NCBI GenBank assembly: GCA_002437735.1
Contig: DJRC01000027.1
Location: 1-16,365, forward strand
DNA from: Oscillospiraceae bacterium UBA6370
GTDB taxonomy: Bacteria; Bacillota; Clostridia; Oscillospirales; Oscillospiraceae
DNA length: 16,365 bases
Direction of reading: 5' to 3'
This document shows positions 1 to 7,378 of the stretch, in pieces. Below the pieces are notes generated by a model. That model was given only the letters and a program-made list of their open reading frames with translations. It did no database searches and was not told the origin of the DNA. The first letter of the stretch is position 1. Every line of letters starts with the position of its first letter. The translations under genes and the position numbers were made by a program.

Positions 1-20
1 ATACGCTGATCTCTCTTACA

Positions 21-59
21 GGGAAGCGGCAGCGGCTCTTTGAGCCGCTGCCGTTTCCC
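21..59. terminator. long GC-rich hairpin beyond lysR, probable terminator
   Basis: An 18-bp stem (21-38 pairing with 42-59) with one G-T wobble and a 3-base loop sits 7 bases past the lysR stop codon. Neither side carries a clear T-run, so it is not a textbook intrinsic terminator. Its position just beyond the gene and its stability still suggest it ends or protects the lysR transcript. It may also serve a convergent gene left of the window. Confidence 0.55.
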
Positions 60-66
60 GTTCAGC

Positions 67-1044
67 TTACGGGTCGCCGACGCCGTTTTCCCGCAGCCAC
101 GCGCAGATGGCGGCGTCCTCGGCCAGCGCGTGCTCCGAAAGCAGCCGCGCGAAGGCGGTGCGGTAGGCGAGGGGCTGCGCGTCGCGGTGGGAAACGAGCT
201 CGACCTCAAGCGTCTGCTGAGTACCGCGGATCGCGTAGACCTCCAGACCGGCGTCGGGACGGTCCATCACGCGGCGCAGGTGCGAGCGCGAGCAGATCGT
301 GGCGTAGCCGCCCGTGCGGCAGAGGTCGATGTGCAGGTCAAAGCTGCTCACGCGGACCGGAATATCCGGCGCGGCGCTCTGCCGCAGCAGAAGCTGCTCC
401 ACGGCTTCGGTCGTTGTGCTGCTGTCGTGTCCTTGCACAAAGGGGACGCCCCGCAGCTGCGTCAAGTCCGCGCCGCAGCGGAGAAAATCCGCGCGCACGG
501 CGGCATAGCGCTCGCCGAACCGGGACTCCATCGCGCGGCGGGAGAGCACAAGAAACAACGGCTCGCGGCACAGCGGCTCGCGCCGGAACAGCGCGTGCTG
601 CGAAGCGTCTACGCCGAGGAAGAGGTCGAGCGCCCCGCCGAGTAGCAAAGCCTCCAGACTTCGCGTGTCGGCAAGCTGCACCTCGACCTCCACATGGGGG
701 AACTGCCGGCGGAACTGCGTGACCGTCTGCGAAAGAAGGATGGCGCCGCGCGTGGTCGGCAGGCCGAGCCGCAGCGTGCCGCGCACGCCGCCGCTGACGT
801 CGGCGAGCTCGTTTTCCATGTCGCCCTCCAGCGCGCGGATGCGCGTGAGGTAGCGCAGCATCGTCTCGCCCTCGACGGTCAGACGCAGTTTCGGTTTGCG
901 CGTGAAGAGCGTCACGCCGTAGTGCTCCTCGATGCGCCGGATGTGGTCGCTCAGGCATTGGGGCGTGACGCAGGCAAGCTCTGCCGCACGGGAAAAATTC
1001 AGCTCACGCGCCGCGAGCAGGAACATCTGAAAGCTGGTCGTCAT
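67..1044 (-). CDS. LysR-type transcriptional regulator
   Basis: This 325-residue protein has the size and layout of a LysR-family regulator. A winged helix-turn-helix covers about residues 1-60, with the typical NFSRAAELACVTPQCLSDHIRRIE pattern shortened here to its core NFSRAAELACVTPQ. An effector-binding substrate domain (about residues 90-300) follows. The ATG at 1044 is chosen because GGAGGAG lies about 6 bases upstream and the HTH starts immediately. The same frame stays open far upstream through the antisense of the next gene, but that extension has no matching protein. The gene diverges from the IlvD-like dehydratase, and LysR proteins commonly control the divergent neighbour and themselves, so it probably regulates that dehydratase in response to a substrate-related metabolite. 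The ligand cannot be read from the sequence. Confidence 0.93.
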   Translation of the reverse strand: MTTSFQMFLLAARELNFSRAAELACVTPQCLSDHIRRIEEHYGVTLFTRKPKLRLTVEGETMLRYLTRIRALEGDMENELADVSGGVRGTLRLGLPTTRGAILLSQTVTQFRRQFPHVEVEVQLADTRSLEALLLGGALDLFLGVDASQHALFRREPLCREPLFLVLSRRAMESRFGERYAAVRADFLRCGADLTQLRGVPFVQGHDSSTTTEAVEQLLLRQSAAPDIPVRVSSFDLHIDLCRTGGYATICSRSHLRRVMDRPDAGLEVYAIRGTQQTLEVELVSHRDAQPLAYRTAFARLLSEHALAEDAAICAWLRENGVGDP

Positions 1045-1077
1045 GGCGGTCTCCTCCGGTCGGTCGTTTTTTTTTAA

Positions 1078-1106
1078 AGCATACCAAGAAACAGGTTGTA
1101 TATCAA
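1078..1106 (-). promoter_or_regulatory. lysR promoter
   Basis: On the minus strand, TTGATA (-35, 1101-1106) and TATGCT (-10, 1078-1083) are separated by exactly 17 bases. The predicted start site, near 1071, falls inside a run of nine A residues in the transcript (1067-1075). The -35 lies inside the inverted repeats thought to bind LysR, which fits autorepression. Confidence 0.7.
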
Positions 1107-1117
1107 GTTTTTTCTTG
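1085..1117. promoter_or_regulatory. candidate LysR operator, nested inverted repeats
   Basis: CAAGAAA (1085-1091) and TTTCTTG (1111-1117) form an inverted repeat. Within it lie TTG-N5-CAA (1096-1106) and CAAG-N6-CTTG (1104-1117). The last is centred about 66 bases upstream of the predicted dehydratase start site, the classic distance for a LysR recognition site. The same DNA covers the lysR -35 box. LysR binding here is inferred from position and symmetry. Confidence 0.55.
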
Positions 1118-1163
1118 TAGTAAACAGTTAAAATTCCTGCTTTTCTTTTAAGAGAAGCCGCGC

Positions 1164-1169
1164 TATAAT
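1164..1169 (+). promoter_or_regulatory. -10 box of the IlvD-like dehydratase gene
   Basis: A perfect TATAAT stands 43 bases before the chosen start codon. The expected -35 position (1141-1146) reads TTTTCT, a poor match. A good -10 with a weak -35 is typical of a promoter that needs an activator such as LysR. Confidence 0.6.
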
Positions 1170-1212
1170 GGGGACAACCGATAAGACGAACGGAGAAACG
1201 GAGGAAAACACG

Positions 1213-2886
1213 ATGGAAAGCTGGAAAGGAAACCGCACTCCCTCGAACCCGCAGGAGGGCTACTACGTCGGGCTGATGAATGCCTGCGGCTACCGCACAA
1301 AGGACCTGGAAAAGCCGGTCATCGGCATCGTCAACTCCTTTACAGACGTCAACCCCGGGCACCGCGCCTTCAAGGAGCTGGTGGGCTACGTCAAGGAGGG
1401 CGTGTGGGCGGCCGGCGGCACACCGGCGGAGTTCAACGTTCCCGCCCCCTGCGACGGCATGGCGCAGGGCGAGGGGATGCACTTCATCCTGCCCTCGCGC
1501 GACCTGATCGCCGGCAGCATTCAGGCGATGGCGAGCGCCCACGGTTTCGACGGACTGGTGTTCCTGTGCTCCTGCGACAAGATCGTGCCCGGTATGCTCA
1601 TGGCTGCCGCGGCGCTCAACAAGCCCTGTATGTTCCTCACGGCGGGCAGTATGCTGCCCTACGAGGCGGACGAGGGCACCTACGTCACGCCAGACCTCAA
1701 GGAATCCATCGGTCAGCGCAACATCGACGCCATCAGCGAGGAGACCTTCACCCGCTTCCGTGAGAACATCTGCTTCTCCTGCGGCACCTGCTCGATGTAC
1801 GGCACCGCCAACACCATGGGCGTATTCGCCGAGGTCATCGGTCTGGCGCCCATCGACAGCGCGACCATGCTCTTCTGCTCGTCCGCCAAGTACAAGCAGG
1901 CGCGCGACGTCGGCGAGCGCATCGTCACGCTGACGAAGGAGGGCGTGCGCTTTGCCGATATCGTGACCGAGGCGAGCCTCAAGAACGGCCTGCGCCACGT
2001 CGCTGCGACCGGCGGCTCGACGAACGCCCAGCTCCACATCTGCGCGCTCGCGCGCGTGATGGGCATTCCGCTGGATCTCGCGGCCTTTGACGAGATCCAG
2101 CGCGACGTGCCCTGCGTTGCGAAGTTCAAGCCGTCCTCGAAGTTCAATATGTACGACTATTATAAGGCCGGCGGCGTGGGCGCGACGATGAAGGCCATCG
2201 AGCGTTATCTCGACCCCGACGCGCGTCTGGCGACGGGCGGCACGGTGGGCGAGTTCCTTGTCCGCTTCCGCCGGAAGGTGAACCCCGAGATCATCCACAC
2301 AGCCGATGAGCCGCTCTACCCAGACGGCTGCTTCGCCGTGCTGCACGGCAACCTTGCTCCCGGCGGCTGCATCGTGAAAAAGAGCGGCGTGGTACCCGAG
2401 ATGTTCCACCACCGCGGTCCTGCGGTCTGCTTCGACTCCGAGGACGCACTGCGTGCGGCCATGACGGAGAAGTCCGTCAAGCCCGGCGATGTGCTGGTCA
2501 TCCGCTACGAAGGCCCCAAGGGTGGACCGGGAATGCGTGAAATGTCCATTCCCGCAGCCATGCTCGTCGGCATGGGCCTGCACACGAGCTGCGCCATGGT
2601 CACAGACGGGCGCTACTCCGGCGCGACGCGCGGCCCCTGCATCGGCCACGTCTCGCCCGAGGCGTGGGACGGCGGCCCCATCGCCGCAGTGCGCGACGGC
2701 GACATGATCGAGATCGACATCGACAGGCACACCATCCGCCTCGAGGTCAGCGACGAGGAGCTCGCGGAGCGGCTGGGACACGTCAAGCGCCCTGCGCATC
2801 CCGCGCCCGGCGTGCTCGGCGCCTACCGCAAAGCGGTCGACAGCGTGAACGAGGGCTGCACCTGGCTCTACGGCAAGGAAGAATAA
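1213..2886 (+). CDS. ilvD: IlvD/Edd-family Fe-S dehydratase (dihydroxy-acid dehydratase-like)
   Basis: This 557-residue protein belongs to the family that dehydrates 2,3-dihydroxy acids or sugar acids with an Fe-S cluster. Landmarks are [10 protein letters not shown] (41-50), [11 protein letters not shown] (80-90), the cluster region [10 protein letters not shown] with Cys121, CFSCGTCSM with Cys193, [24 protein letters not shown] and [12 protein letters not shown]. The NPGH element lacks the cysteine that [2Fe-2S] members carry there and resembles the VPGH of the oxygen-sensitive [4Fe-4S] E. coli IlvD. The ATG at 1213 has GGAGG 8 bases upstream; an in-frame ATG at 1168 lies in the -10 box and is rejected. 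IlvD would make 2-oxo acids for valine and isoleucine, but no ilvB, ilvC or leu gene is nearby and several motifs deviate. A sugar-acid dehydratase under LysR control remains possible. Confidence 0.88.
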   Translation: MESWKGNRTPSNPQEGYYVGLMNACGYRTKDLEKPVIGIVNSFTDVNPGHRAFKELVGYVKEGVWAAGGTPAEFNVPAPCDGMAQGEGMHFILPSRDLIAGSIQAMASAHGFDGLVFLCSCDKIVPGMLMAAAALNKPCMFLTAGSMLPYEADEGTYVTPDLKESIGQRNIDAISEETFTRFRENICFSCGTCSMYGTANTMGVFAEVIGLAPIDSATMLFCSSAKYKQARDVGERIVTLTKEGVRFADIVTEASLKNGLRHVAATGGSTNAQLHICALARVMGIPLDLAAFDEIQRDVPCVAKFKPSSKFNMYDYYKAGGVGATMKAIERYLDPDARLATGGTVGEFLVRFRRKVNPEIIHTADEPLYPDGCFAVLHGNLAPGGCIVKKSGVVPEMFHHRGPAVCFDSEDALRAAMTEKSVKPGDVLVIRYEGPKGGPGMREMSIPAAMLVGMGLHTSCAMVTDGRYSGATRGPCIGHVSPEAWDGGPIAAVRDGDMIEIDIDRHTIRLEVSDEELAERLGHVKRPAHPAPGVLGAYRKAVDSVNEGCTWLYGKEE

Positions 2887-2894
2887 GAAAACGG

Positions 2895-2926
2895 CAAGCG
2901 CCGCGGTCACTGGACCGCGGCGCTTG
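2895..2926. terminator. bidirectional terminator between ilvD-like gene and thioesterase gene
   Basis: A perfect 14-bp GC-rich stem (2895-2908 with 2913-2926) closes a 4-base loop. On the plus strand it is followed by a T-rich tail (TATTGTGTTTGTTTG). On the minus strand the tail is also T-rich (CCGTTTTCTTATTC). It lies between two converging genes and can end both transcripts. Confidence 0.85.
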
Positions 2927-2946
2927 TATTGTGTTTGTTTGCTGCT

Positions 2947-3684
2947 TCAGCGGAGCTTCACCGCGGCGAGCACGGCGGCCTTGCCGCCCGCTTTTTTGAT
3001 GGCGAGGCGGCAGCCGTTCTCCTCACGGCGGCAGTAGACGCCCAACTCCTCGCCCTCCAGACAGGGGGCGGCATAGTGGACCTCTATCGACGCGATGCGG
3101 CCCGAGGCCAGCTCGGCAGCCGAGAAGCAGTCGAGCAGCACGCGGACGTAGGCGACATTGTTCATGTGACGGCCGAAGTCGATGTCCGTTGAGCGGACCG
3201 TATAGCCGCGCACGAAATTCTCCTGCGTCAGGTCGTCCGCGAAGCGGGTGGGGGGATCGGTGATGCCGGTGCGGTCGGAGAACGGGAAATCGGCGGGAAA
3301 GCCGGTCTGTGCGAACGGCATCAGCTTCTTTTCCGGACCGAGGACCGCCCACTGCGTGCGCCCGAGGGCGAGCAGCGTGCCGCCGCGGTGCAGACTGTAG
3401 CTGCGGTAGCAGCGCACGGCCTTGCTGTCGCATGGCTCCGGCCACGTTGCGGCAGTGAGCTCGTCCATGAGACCTGCGCGCTGCAGGAAGTCCACGCGCG
3501 TGTGGACGGTCAGCCAGAACTCGCCGCGCTTCGCCATCGCCGCGCCGCCGACGCCGATGAGCTCGGCGTGCTGGGCGGCGATGCCCTGAAAGATGGTGAA
3601 GGCCGCGAGGGGCGAGAGCTGCGCCGCGGCGTCGCAGTAGTCGGGCGTGACGGTGATGCTTTTTTCAAAAATACCCTGCTGCAT
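2947..3684 (-). CDS. acyl-ACP thioesterase-like protein (tandem hotdog fold)
   Basis: This 245-residue protein resembles bacterial acyl-ACP thioesterases of the FatA/FatB type, which release fatty acids from acyl carrier protein. The N-terminal hotdog (about 1-125) carries the FQGIAAQHAELIGVG helix, and the second hotdog (about 155-245) carries STDIDFGRHMNNVAYV. By alignment to the plant DLDMNQHVNNV motif, Asp169 and His173 are kept but the catalytic Asn position is Gly171. Cys208 may match the FatB cysteine region. The ATG at 3684 has GGAGG 5 bases upstream. The gene starts 19 bases after the second nucleoside permease and is the last gene of that operon, an unexpected partner. A thioesterase of other specificity, or one with a changed mechanism, is possible. 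Confidence 0.8.
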   Translation of the reverse strand: MQQGIFEKSITVTPDYCDAAAQLSPLAAFTIFQGIAAQHAELIGVGGAAMAKRGEFWLTVHTRVDFLQRAGLMDELTAATWPEPCDSKAVRCYRSYSLHRGGTLLALGRTQWAVLGPEKKLMPFAQTGFPADFPFSDRTGITDPPTRFADDLTQENFVRGYTVRSTDIDFGRHMNNVAYVRVLLDCFSAAELASGRIASIEVHYAAPCLEGEELGVYCRREENGCRLAIKKAGGKAAVLAAVKLR

Positions 3685-3703
3685 AGCTGCCTCCGATGTG
3701 TGT

Positions 3704-4654
3704 TCAGCTCCGCGCGCGGCGGCTCAGCTGCTGCTGCGCCGCGTGGCGGCGGCGACGCTGCGCGTTCACCACGACGTAGACCATCATAATGATGGTGATG
3801 GCGTAGGGGATGATGCCGGTGAGGTCGGAGCTGACATAGTCCTGCAATCTCAGACCGATGGCGTCGAAGAAGCCGAACATCAGCGCCGCGAGGTAGGCCT
3901 TGGCGGGATTCGCCGCGCCGAAGATGACGCAGGCGAAGGCAATGTAGCCGCGGGAGTTGGACATATTCTCGGCGAAGGTGCCGTTGAGGTAGCCGAGCGA
4001 CAGGTGCGCGCCTGCGAGCGCACACAGCACACCGCAGAGGATGCTCGCGAGCCACTTCATTTTTTCCGGCTCGATGCCGGCGGTGCGCAGCGTCTCGGGC
4101 TTTTCGCCGCTCGCGCGCAGCCAGAAGCCGTAGGGCGTTTTGTAGATGAACACCCACAGCACGAGGACAAAGAGCCAGGTGAGATACACAAACAGCGAAT
4201 GGCCGTTGAGCACCGCGCCGAGGAAGGGGATCTTATCCAGCAGCGGAATGCTCACCGTCGGCAGGGAGGGGAAGCCCTTCGCGCCGGAGGTGCCGAACAC
4301 GGAGCGGGAGAGATAGGTCGTCAGGCCGAGCGCGAAGGTATTGAGCGCGCAGCCGATGATGAACTCGTCCGAGCGGAACTTCACGACGAAGAGCGCGAAG
4401 AACAGGCCGACGAGCAGCCCCATAAGAAGCACCAGTCCCACGCCGCCCCAGGCGGAGGTAAAGAGATAGCTGCCGAACACGCCGAAGAACGCGCCCATGA
4501 GGATCATGCCGTCCATGCCGATGTTCATGATGCCGGCGTGCTCGGTGAGCGAGCCGCCGATGGCGGCGAGCGCCACGGGCGTGGCGCGGCGGAGCATCTC
4601 GTTAAAGGTACCGGAGGAGAAAATGCTGGCGAGGATCGCGGAAAGGTCATCCAT
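3704..4654 (-). CDS. nupQ: nucleoside ABC transporter permease (NupQ type)
   Basis: This 316-residue membrane protein of the BPD_transp_2 family is the second permease of a BMP-type nucleoside importer. It has about eight hydrophobic segments, the N-terminal landmark ALAAIGGSLTEHAGIMNIGMDGM (core TEHAGIMNIGMDGM, about residues 36-50), and the cytoplasmic coupling-type loop ASGEKPETLRTAGI. The C-terminus is a short arginine-rich tail. Its ATG (4654) overlaps the end of the preceding permease by 8 bases and has a strong AAAGGAGG upstream, inside the coding end of that gene, which implies translational coupling. It should pair with the other permease as a heterodimer across the cell membrane. 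Confidence 0.92.
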   Translation of the reverse strand: MDDLSAILASIFSSGTFNEMLRRATPVALAAIGGSLTEHAGIMNIGMDGMILMGAFFGVFGSYLFTSAWGGVGLVLLMGLLVGLFFALFVVKFRSDEFIIGCALNTFALGLTTYLSRSVFGTSGAKGFPSLPTVSIPLLDKIPFLGAVLNGHSLFVYLTWLFVLVLWVFIYKTPYGFWLRASGEKPETLRTAGIEPEKMKWLASILCGVLCALAGAHLSLGYLNGTFAENMSNSRGYIAFACVIFGAANPAKAYLAALMFGFFDAIGLRLQDYVSSDLTGIIPYAITIIMMVYVVVNAQRRRRHAAQQQLSRRARS

Positions 4655-5747
4655 GTTTCAGTTCCTCCTTTAAGCGTTCTTCGGCGGCGCGCTTGGCTCT
4701 GCGGCGCTCGTGCGCCGCGGTGAGCGAGCGGGTGATGCCGCTCTCGGCAGCCATGCAGAAGATGATAACGGTCTGAATGATGAGGTAGATCTGCGAGGGG
4801 ATGCCGATAAGCTCCATGCCCTGTGCGCCGATCTTCAGCACGGCGAAGAAGAGCGAGAGGAGGATGACAGTCACAGGCTTATACTGCGCGATCATGGCGA
4901 CCATCAGGGCCTCGAAGTAGTAGTCCTTGCTCACGCTGTCGCGGTAAAGATGCTCCACGCCGTAGACGCGGAACATACCGACCAGACCGCACATCGCGCC
5001 AGAGACGACCATGGAGAGCAGCACGATCTGATCGGTGCGCAGGCCGGAGAAGAAGGCGAAGCGCGGATTCTCGCCGGTGATGCGCATTTCGTAGCCGACG
5101 GAGGTGCGCTCCATCACATACCACACAAGGAAGGCCATCACCGCCGCGGCAAACACGGCGCTCGTGAGGTTGGAGCGGGGAATGACATTGCCGAACCAGT
5201 ATTGCGCGCCGAGCTGTTCGGTCGCGGCGACCATGTTCTTATTGGCGTTCTTCCACGGGCCCTTGGCAAGGTACTGGCAGAGGTAAGCGGCAACGGTGTT
5301 GAGCATGATGGTGGTGATGACCTCATTGACCTTGACCTTCACCTTCAGAACGCCGGGGAGGAAGGCATACAGGCCGCCGACCGCCATCGCGGCGAGCGCC
5401 GCGCAGACGATGACAAGGAAGCGGGGCTGCCCATCCATCCACACGCCGACCTGCGCGGCGAAGATCGCGCCGAGGAGCAGCTGGCCCTCACCGCCGACGT
5501 TGAAGATGCCGACGCGCGCGCCGAGCACACAGGCAAGGCCGCACACGCACAGCACCATCGCGTACTCCAGAAAGTCGCCGATGTGGCGCGCGCTGTCGAA
5601 CGCGCCGGAGAGCATCGCGCCATAGGCCTCGAGCGGATGGAAGCCGGAGACGGCGAGGATGCCCGCGCCGATGAGGAAGGCGAAGAGGATCGAGAGCAGC
5701 AGCGAGAGCAGATAGCGGTAATTCACCGCGCCTGCAAGCTTTTTCAT
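4647..5747 (-). CDS. nupP: nucleoside ABC transporter permease (NupP type)
   Basis: This 366-residue multi-spanning protein is the first permease of the same importer. The signature ARVGIFNVGGEGQLLLGA (about residues 77-94) and the NEVITTIMLN segment (about 141-150) are characteristic of the family. The first membrane segment is near residues 11-34. After the last one the protein ends in a charged, coiled-coil-like tail rich in Arg, Lys and Glu. Its ATG overlaps the stop of the ATPase gene as ATGA (5744-5747), and its own end overlaps the next permease, so all three are translated as a coupled block. Substrate, probably purine nucleosides, is inferred from the family. Confidence 0.93.
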   Translation of the reverse strand: MKKLAGAVNYRYLLSLLLSILFAFLIGAGILAVSGFHPLEAYGAMLSGAFDSARHIGDFLEYAMVLCVCGLACVLGARVGIFNVGGEGQLLLGAIFAAQVGVWMDGQPRFLVIVCAALAAMAVGGLYAFLPGVLKVKVKVNEVITTIMLNTVAAYLCQYLAKGPWKNANKNMVAATEQLGAQYWFGNVIPRSNLTSAVFAAAVMAFLVWYVMERTSVGYEMRITGENPRFAFFSGLRTDQIVLLSMVVSGAMCGLVGMFRVYGVEHLYRDSVSKDYYFEALMVAMIAQYKPVTVILLSLFFAVLKIGAQGMELIGIPSQIYLIIQTVIIFCMAAESGITRSLTAAHERRRAKRAAEERLKEELKHG

Positions 5748-7285
5748 GTCTTTGCCGCCTCCTTTCCCTCACGGTGGCCGGTCATGTACCAGCCGATCTC
5801 CTCCTTGGTGATGTCACTTGTGCGGAACTCGCCGGTGATGCGCCCCTCGTACATCGTGATGATGCGGTCGGACAGGCGGAACACCTCGTCGAGGTCGGCC
5901 GAGCAGAGGAGAATGGCACAGCCGGCGTTGCGCTTTTCGATGATGCGGGTGTGGATGAATTCGATGGCGCCCACGTCCACGCCGCGCGTGGGCTGGGCGA
6001 TGATGAGCACGGGGGAATCAAACGAAAATTCACGCGCGACGACGACCTTCTGCATATTGCCGCCGGACATGGAGCCGACGGCGGTGTCGATGCCCGCACC
6101 GCGGATGTCGAACCTCTCATAGACCTCCTCCGCGTAGCGCTCGATGGAGCTGCGCCGCTGATGAAACGCGAAGCCGCTGAAGGCCGGATCGCGCTGCTTG
6201 CCCATGAGAAGATTGTCCGTCACGCTCGCGCTCCGGCTCACGCCGGTGGCGAGACGGTCCTCGGGGATGTGGGAGAGACCGACCTTGCGGATCTCGCCCG
6301 CCGTTTTTCCGGTGACGTTCTGCCCGCAGACCTCCACCGTGCCGCGCTCGACGCGGCGCATACCGGTGATGGCCTCCAAAAGCTCGCTCTGGCCGTTGCC
6401 CTCGATGGCGGCGATGCCGAGCACCTCGCCCGCGCGGACGGACAGGCTCAGACCGTCCACGGCGACCAGCCCACGGTCATCGCAGACCGTGAGGTCATGG
6501 ACAGCAATCTGCTCCGCGCCCGCTTCGCCGGTCTTTTCCAGCCGGTCGTAGAGCACCGGGCGGCCGACCATCATCGAGGCGAGCTTTTTTTCGTCCACGT
6601 CGCAGGTGTTCTCCACGCCGATGAGCCGCCCCTTGCGCATCACGCCCACGCGGTCGCTGATCGCCATGACCTCGTAGAGCTTGTGTGTGATAATAATGAC
6701 CGTCATGCCCAGCTCGCGCACCACGCGGCGGATGACGGCGAACAGCTCGTCCGTCTCCTGCGGGGTGAGGACGGCGGTCGGCTCGTCCAGAATGAGAATG
6801 TCCGCGCCGCGGTAGAGCGTTTTGAGAATTTCCACGCGCTGCTGAAGCCCCACGCCGATCTCGCGCACCACGGCGGCGGGATCGACCACGAGGCCGTACT
6901 CCTCCACCAGCTTTTGCGCGGCGGCTTCGGCGGCCTTGTTGTCAAAGAGCACGCCGAGCCTGCGCGGCTCGCGGCTCATCACGATGTTCTGCGCCACGGT
7001 GAAGCTGGGCACGAGCATGAAGTGCTGGTGCACCATGCCGACGCCCATGGAGATGGCGGTTTTGGGCGAGAAGCGCTCGACCTTCTTTCCGCGGATATAC
7101 ACCTCGCCGTTCGTCGGCTCGTGGATGCCGTAGAGAATGTTCATCAGCGTGGTCTTGCCCGCGCCGTTCTCGCCGACGAGGGCAAAGACCTCGCCCTTCC
7201 GGATGTCGAGCGATACATCGTCGTTGGCGAGCACGCCGGGGAACTCCATGGAGATATGGCGGAATTCGACTGCATTTTCCTGCAA
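5744..7285 (-). CDS. nupO: nucleoside ABC importer ATPase, two fused ABC domains (NupO type)
   Basis: This 513-residue protein carries two nucleotide-binding domains, like the RbsA/NupO class. Domain 1 has Walker A GENGAGKTT (38-46), the family signature IGVGLQQRVEI, Walker B ILILDEPTAVL and the H-loop THKL. Domain 2 (from about 265) has a degenerate Walker A EGNGQSELLEAITG without the usual Lys, signature SGGNMQKVVVAREF (407-420) and LIIAQPTRG, where Gln replaces the catalytic Glu. These changes are normal for the family and suggest one main hydrolytic site. The start codon is TTG at 7285: GAGG lies 9 bases upstream and the EFPGVLAND element then falls where expected. An ATG a few bases downstream is out of frame. 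It powers the two permeases encoded next to it. Confidence 0.93.
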   Translation of the reverse strand: MQENAVEFRHISMEFPGVLANDDVSLDIRKGEVFALVGENGAGKTTLMNILYGIHEPTNGEVYIRGKKVERFSPKTAISMGVGMVHQHFMLVPSFTVAQNIVMSREPRRLGVLFDNKAAEAAAQKLVEEYGLVVDPAAVVREIGVGLQQRVEILKTLYRGADILILDEPTAVLTPQETDELFAVIRRVVRELGMTVIIITHKLYEVMAISDRVGVMRKGRLIGVENTCDVDEKKLASMMVGRPVLYDRLEKTGEAGAEQIAVHDLTVCDDRGLVAVDGLSLSVRAGEVLGIAAIEGNGQSELLEAITGMRRVERGTVEVCGQNVTGKTAGEIRKVGLSHIPEDRLATGVSRSASVTDNLLMGKQRDPAFSGFAFHQRRSSIERYAEEVYERFDIRGAGIDTAVGSMSGGNMQKVVVAREFSFDSPVLIIAQPTRGVDVGAIEFIHTRIIEKRNAGCAILLCSADLDEVFRLSDRIITMYEGRITGEFRTSDITKEEIGWYMTGHREGKEAAKT

Positions 7286-7319
7286 GGCTCGTTACCTCAC
7301 TTTCTTTGGAATAGAGGAA

Positions 7320-7343
7320 GCGGCGCGGCTTTTGCCGCGCCGC
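7320..7343 (-). terminator. hairpin between bmpA and nupO, probable partial terminator
   Basis: A perfect 10-bp GC stem (7320-7329 with 7334-7343) has a 4-base loop. On the transcribed minus strand it is followed by TTCCTCTATTCC, a weak T-rich tail. It lies 35 bases after the bmpA stop codon and 34 bases before the nupO start. Such hairpins often keep the binding-protein message in excess over the ATPase and permeases, by partial termination or by blocking 3' decay. Confidence 0.6.
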
Positions 7344-7378
7344 AAGGGGTTGCTGTCGGTTGAGGAAAGGGAGGGTGC

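Noticed and set aside
1168..1212. Earlier in-frame ATG for the dehydratase gene at 1168
   Set aside because: It overlaps the TATAAT -10 box, has no ribosome site and would add residues unlike the family. The ATG at 1213 has GGAGG.
1045..2910. The lysR reading frame stays open upstream, antisense to the whole dehydratase gene, giving a 947-codon frame
   Set aside because: The extension has the Ala/Arg/His/Asp-rich composition of antisense DNA in GC-rich genes and resembles no protein. The true lysR start has a good ribosome site at 1044.
3647..6122. Two long plus-strand open frames opposite the permease genes
   Set aside because: They mirror hydrophobic permease codons as charged residues, a known antisense artefact, and have no plausible product.
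5774..7363. 529-codon plus-strand open frame opposite nupO
   Set aside because: It is antisense to the ABC ATPase and rich in His, Ala and Asp with no domain signal.
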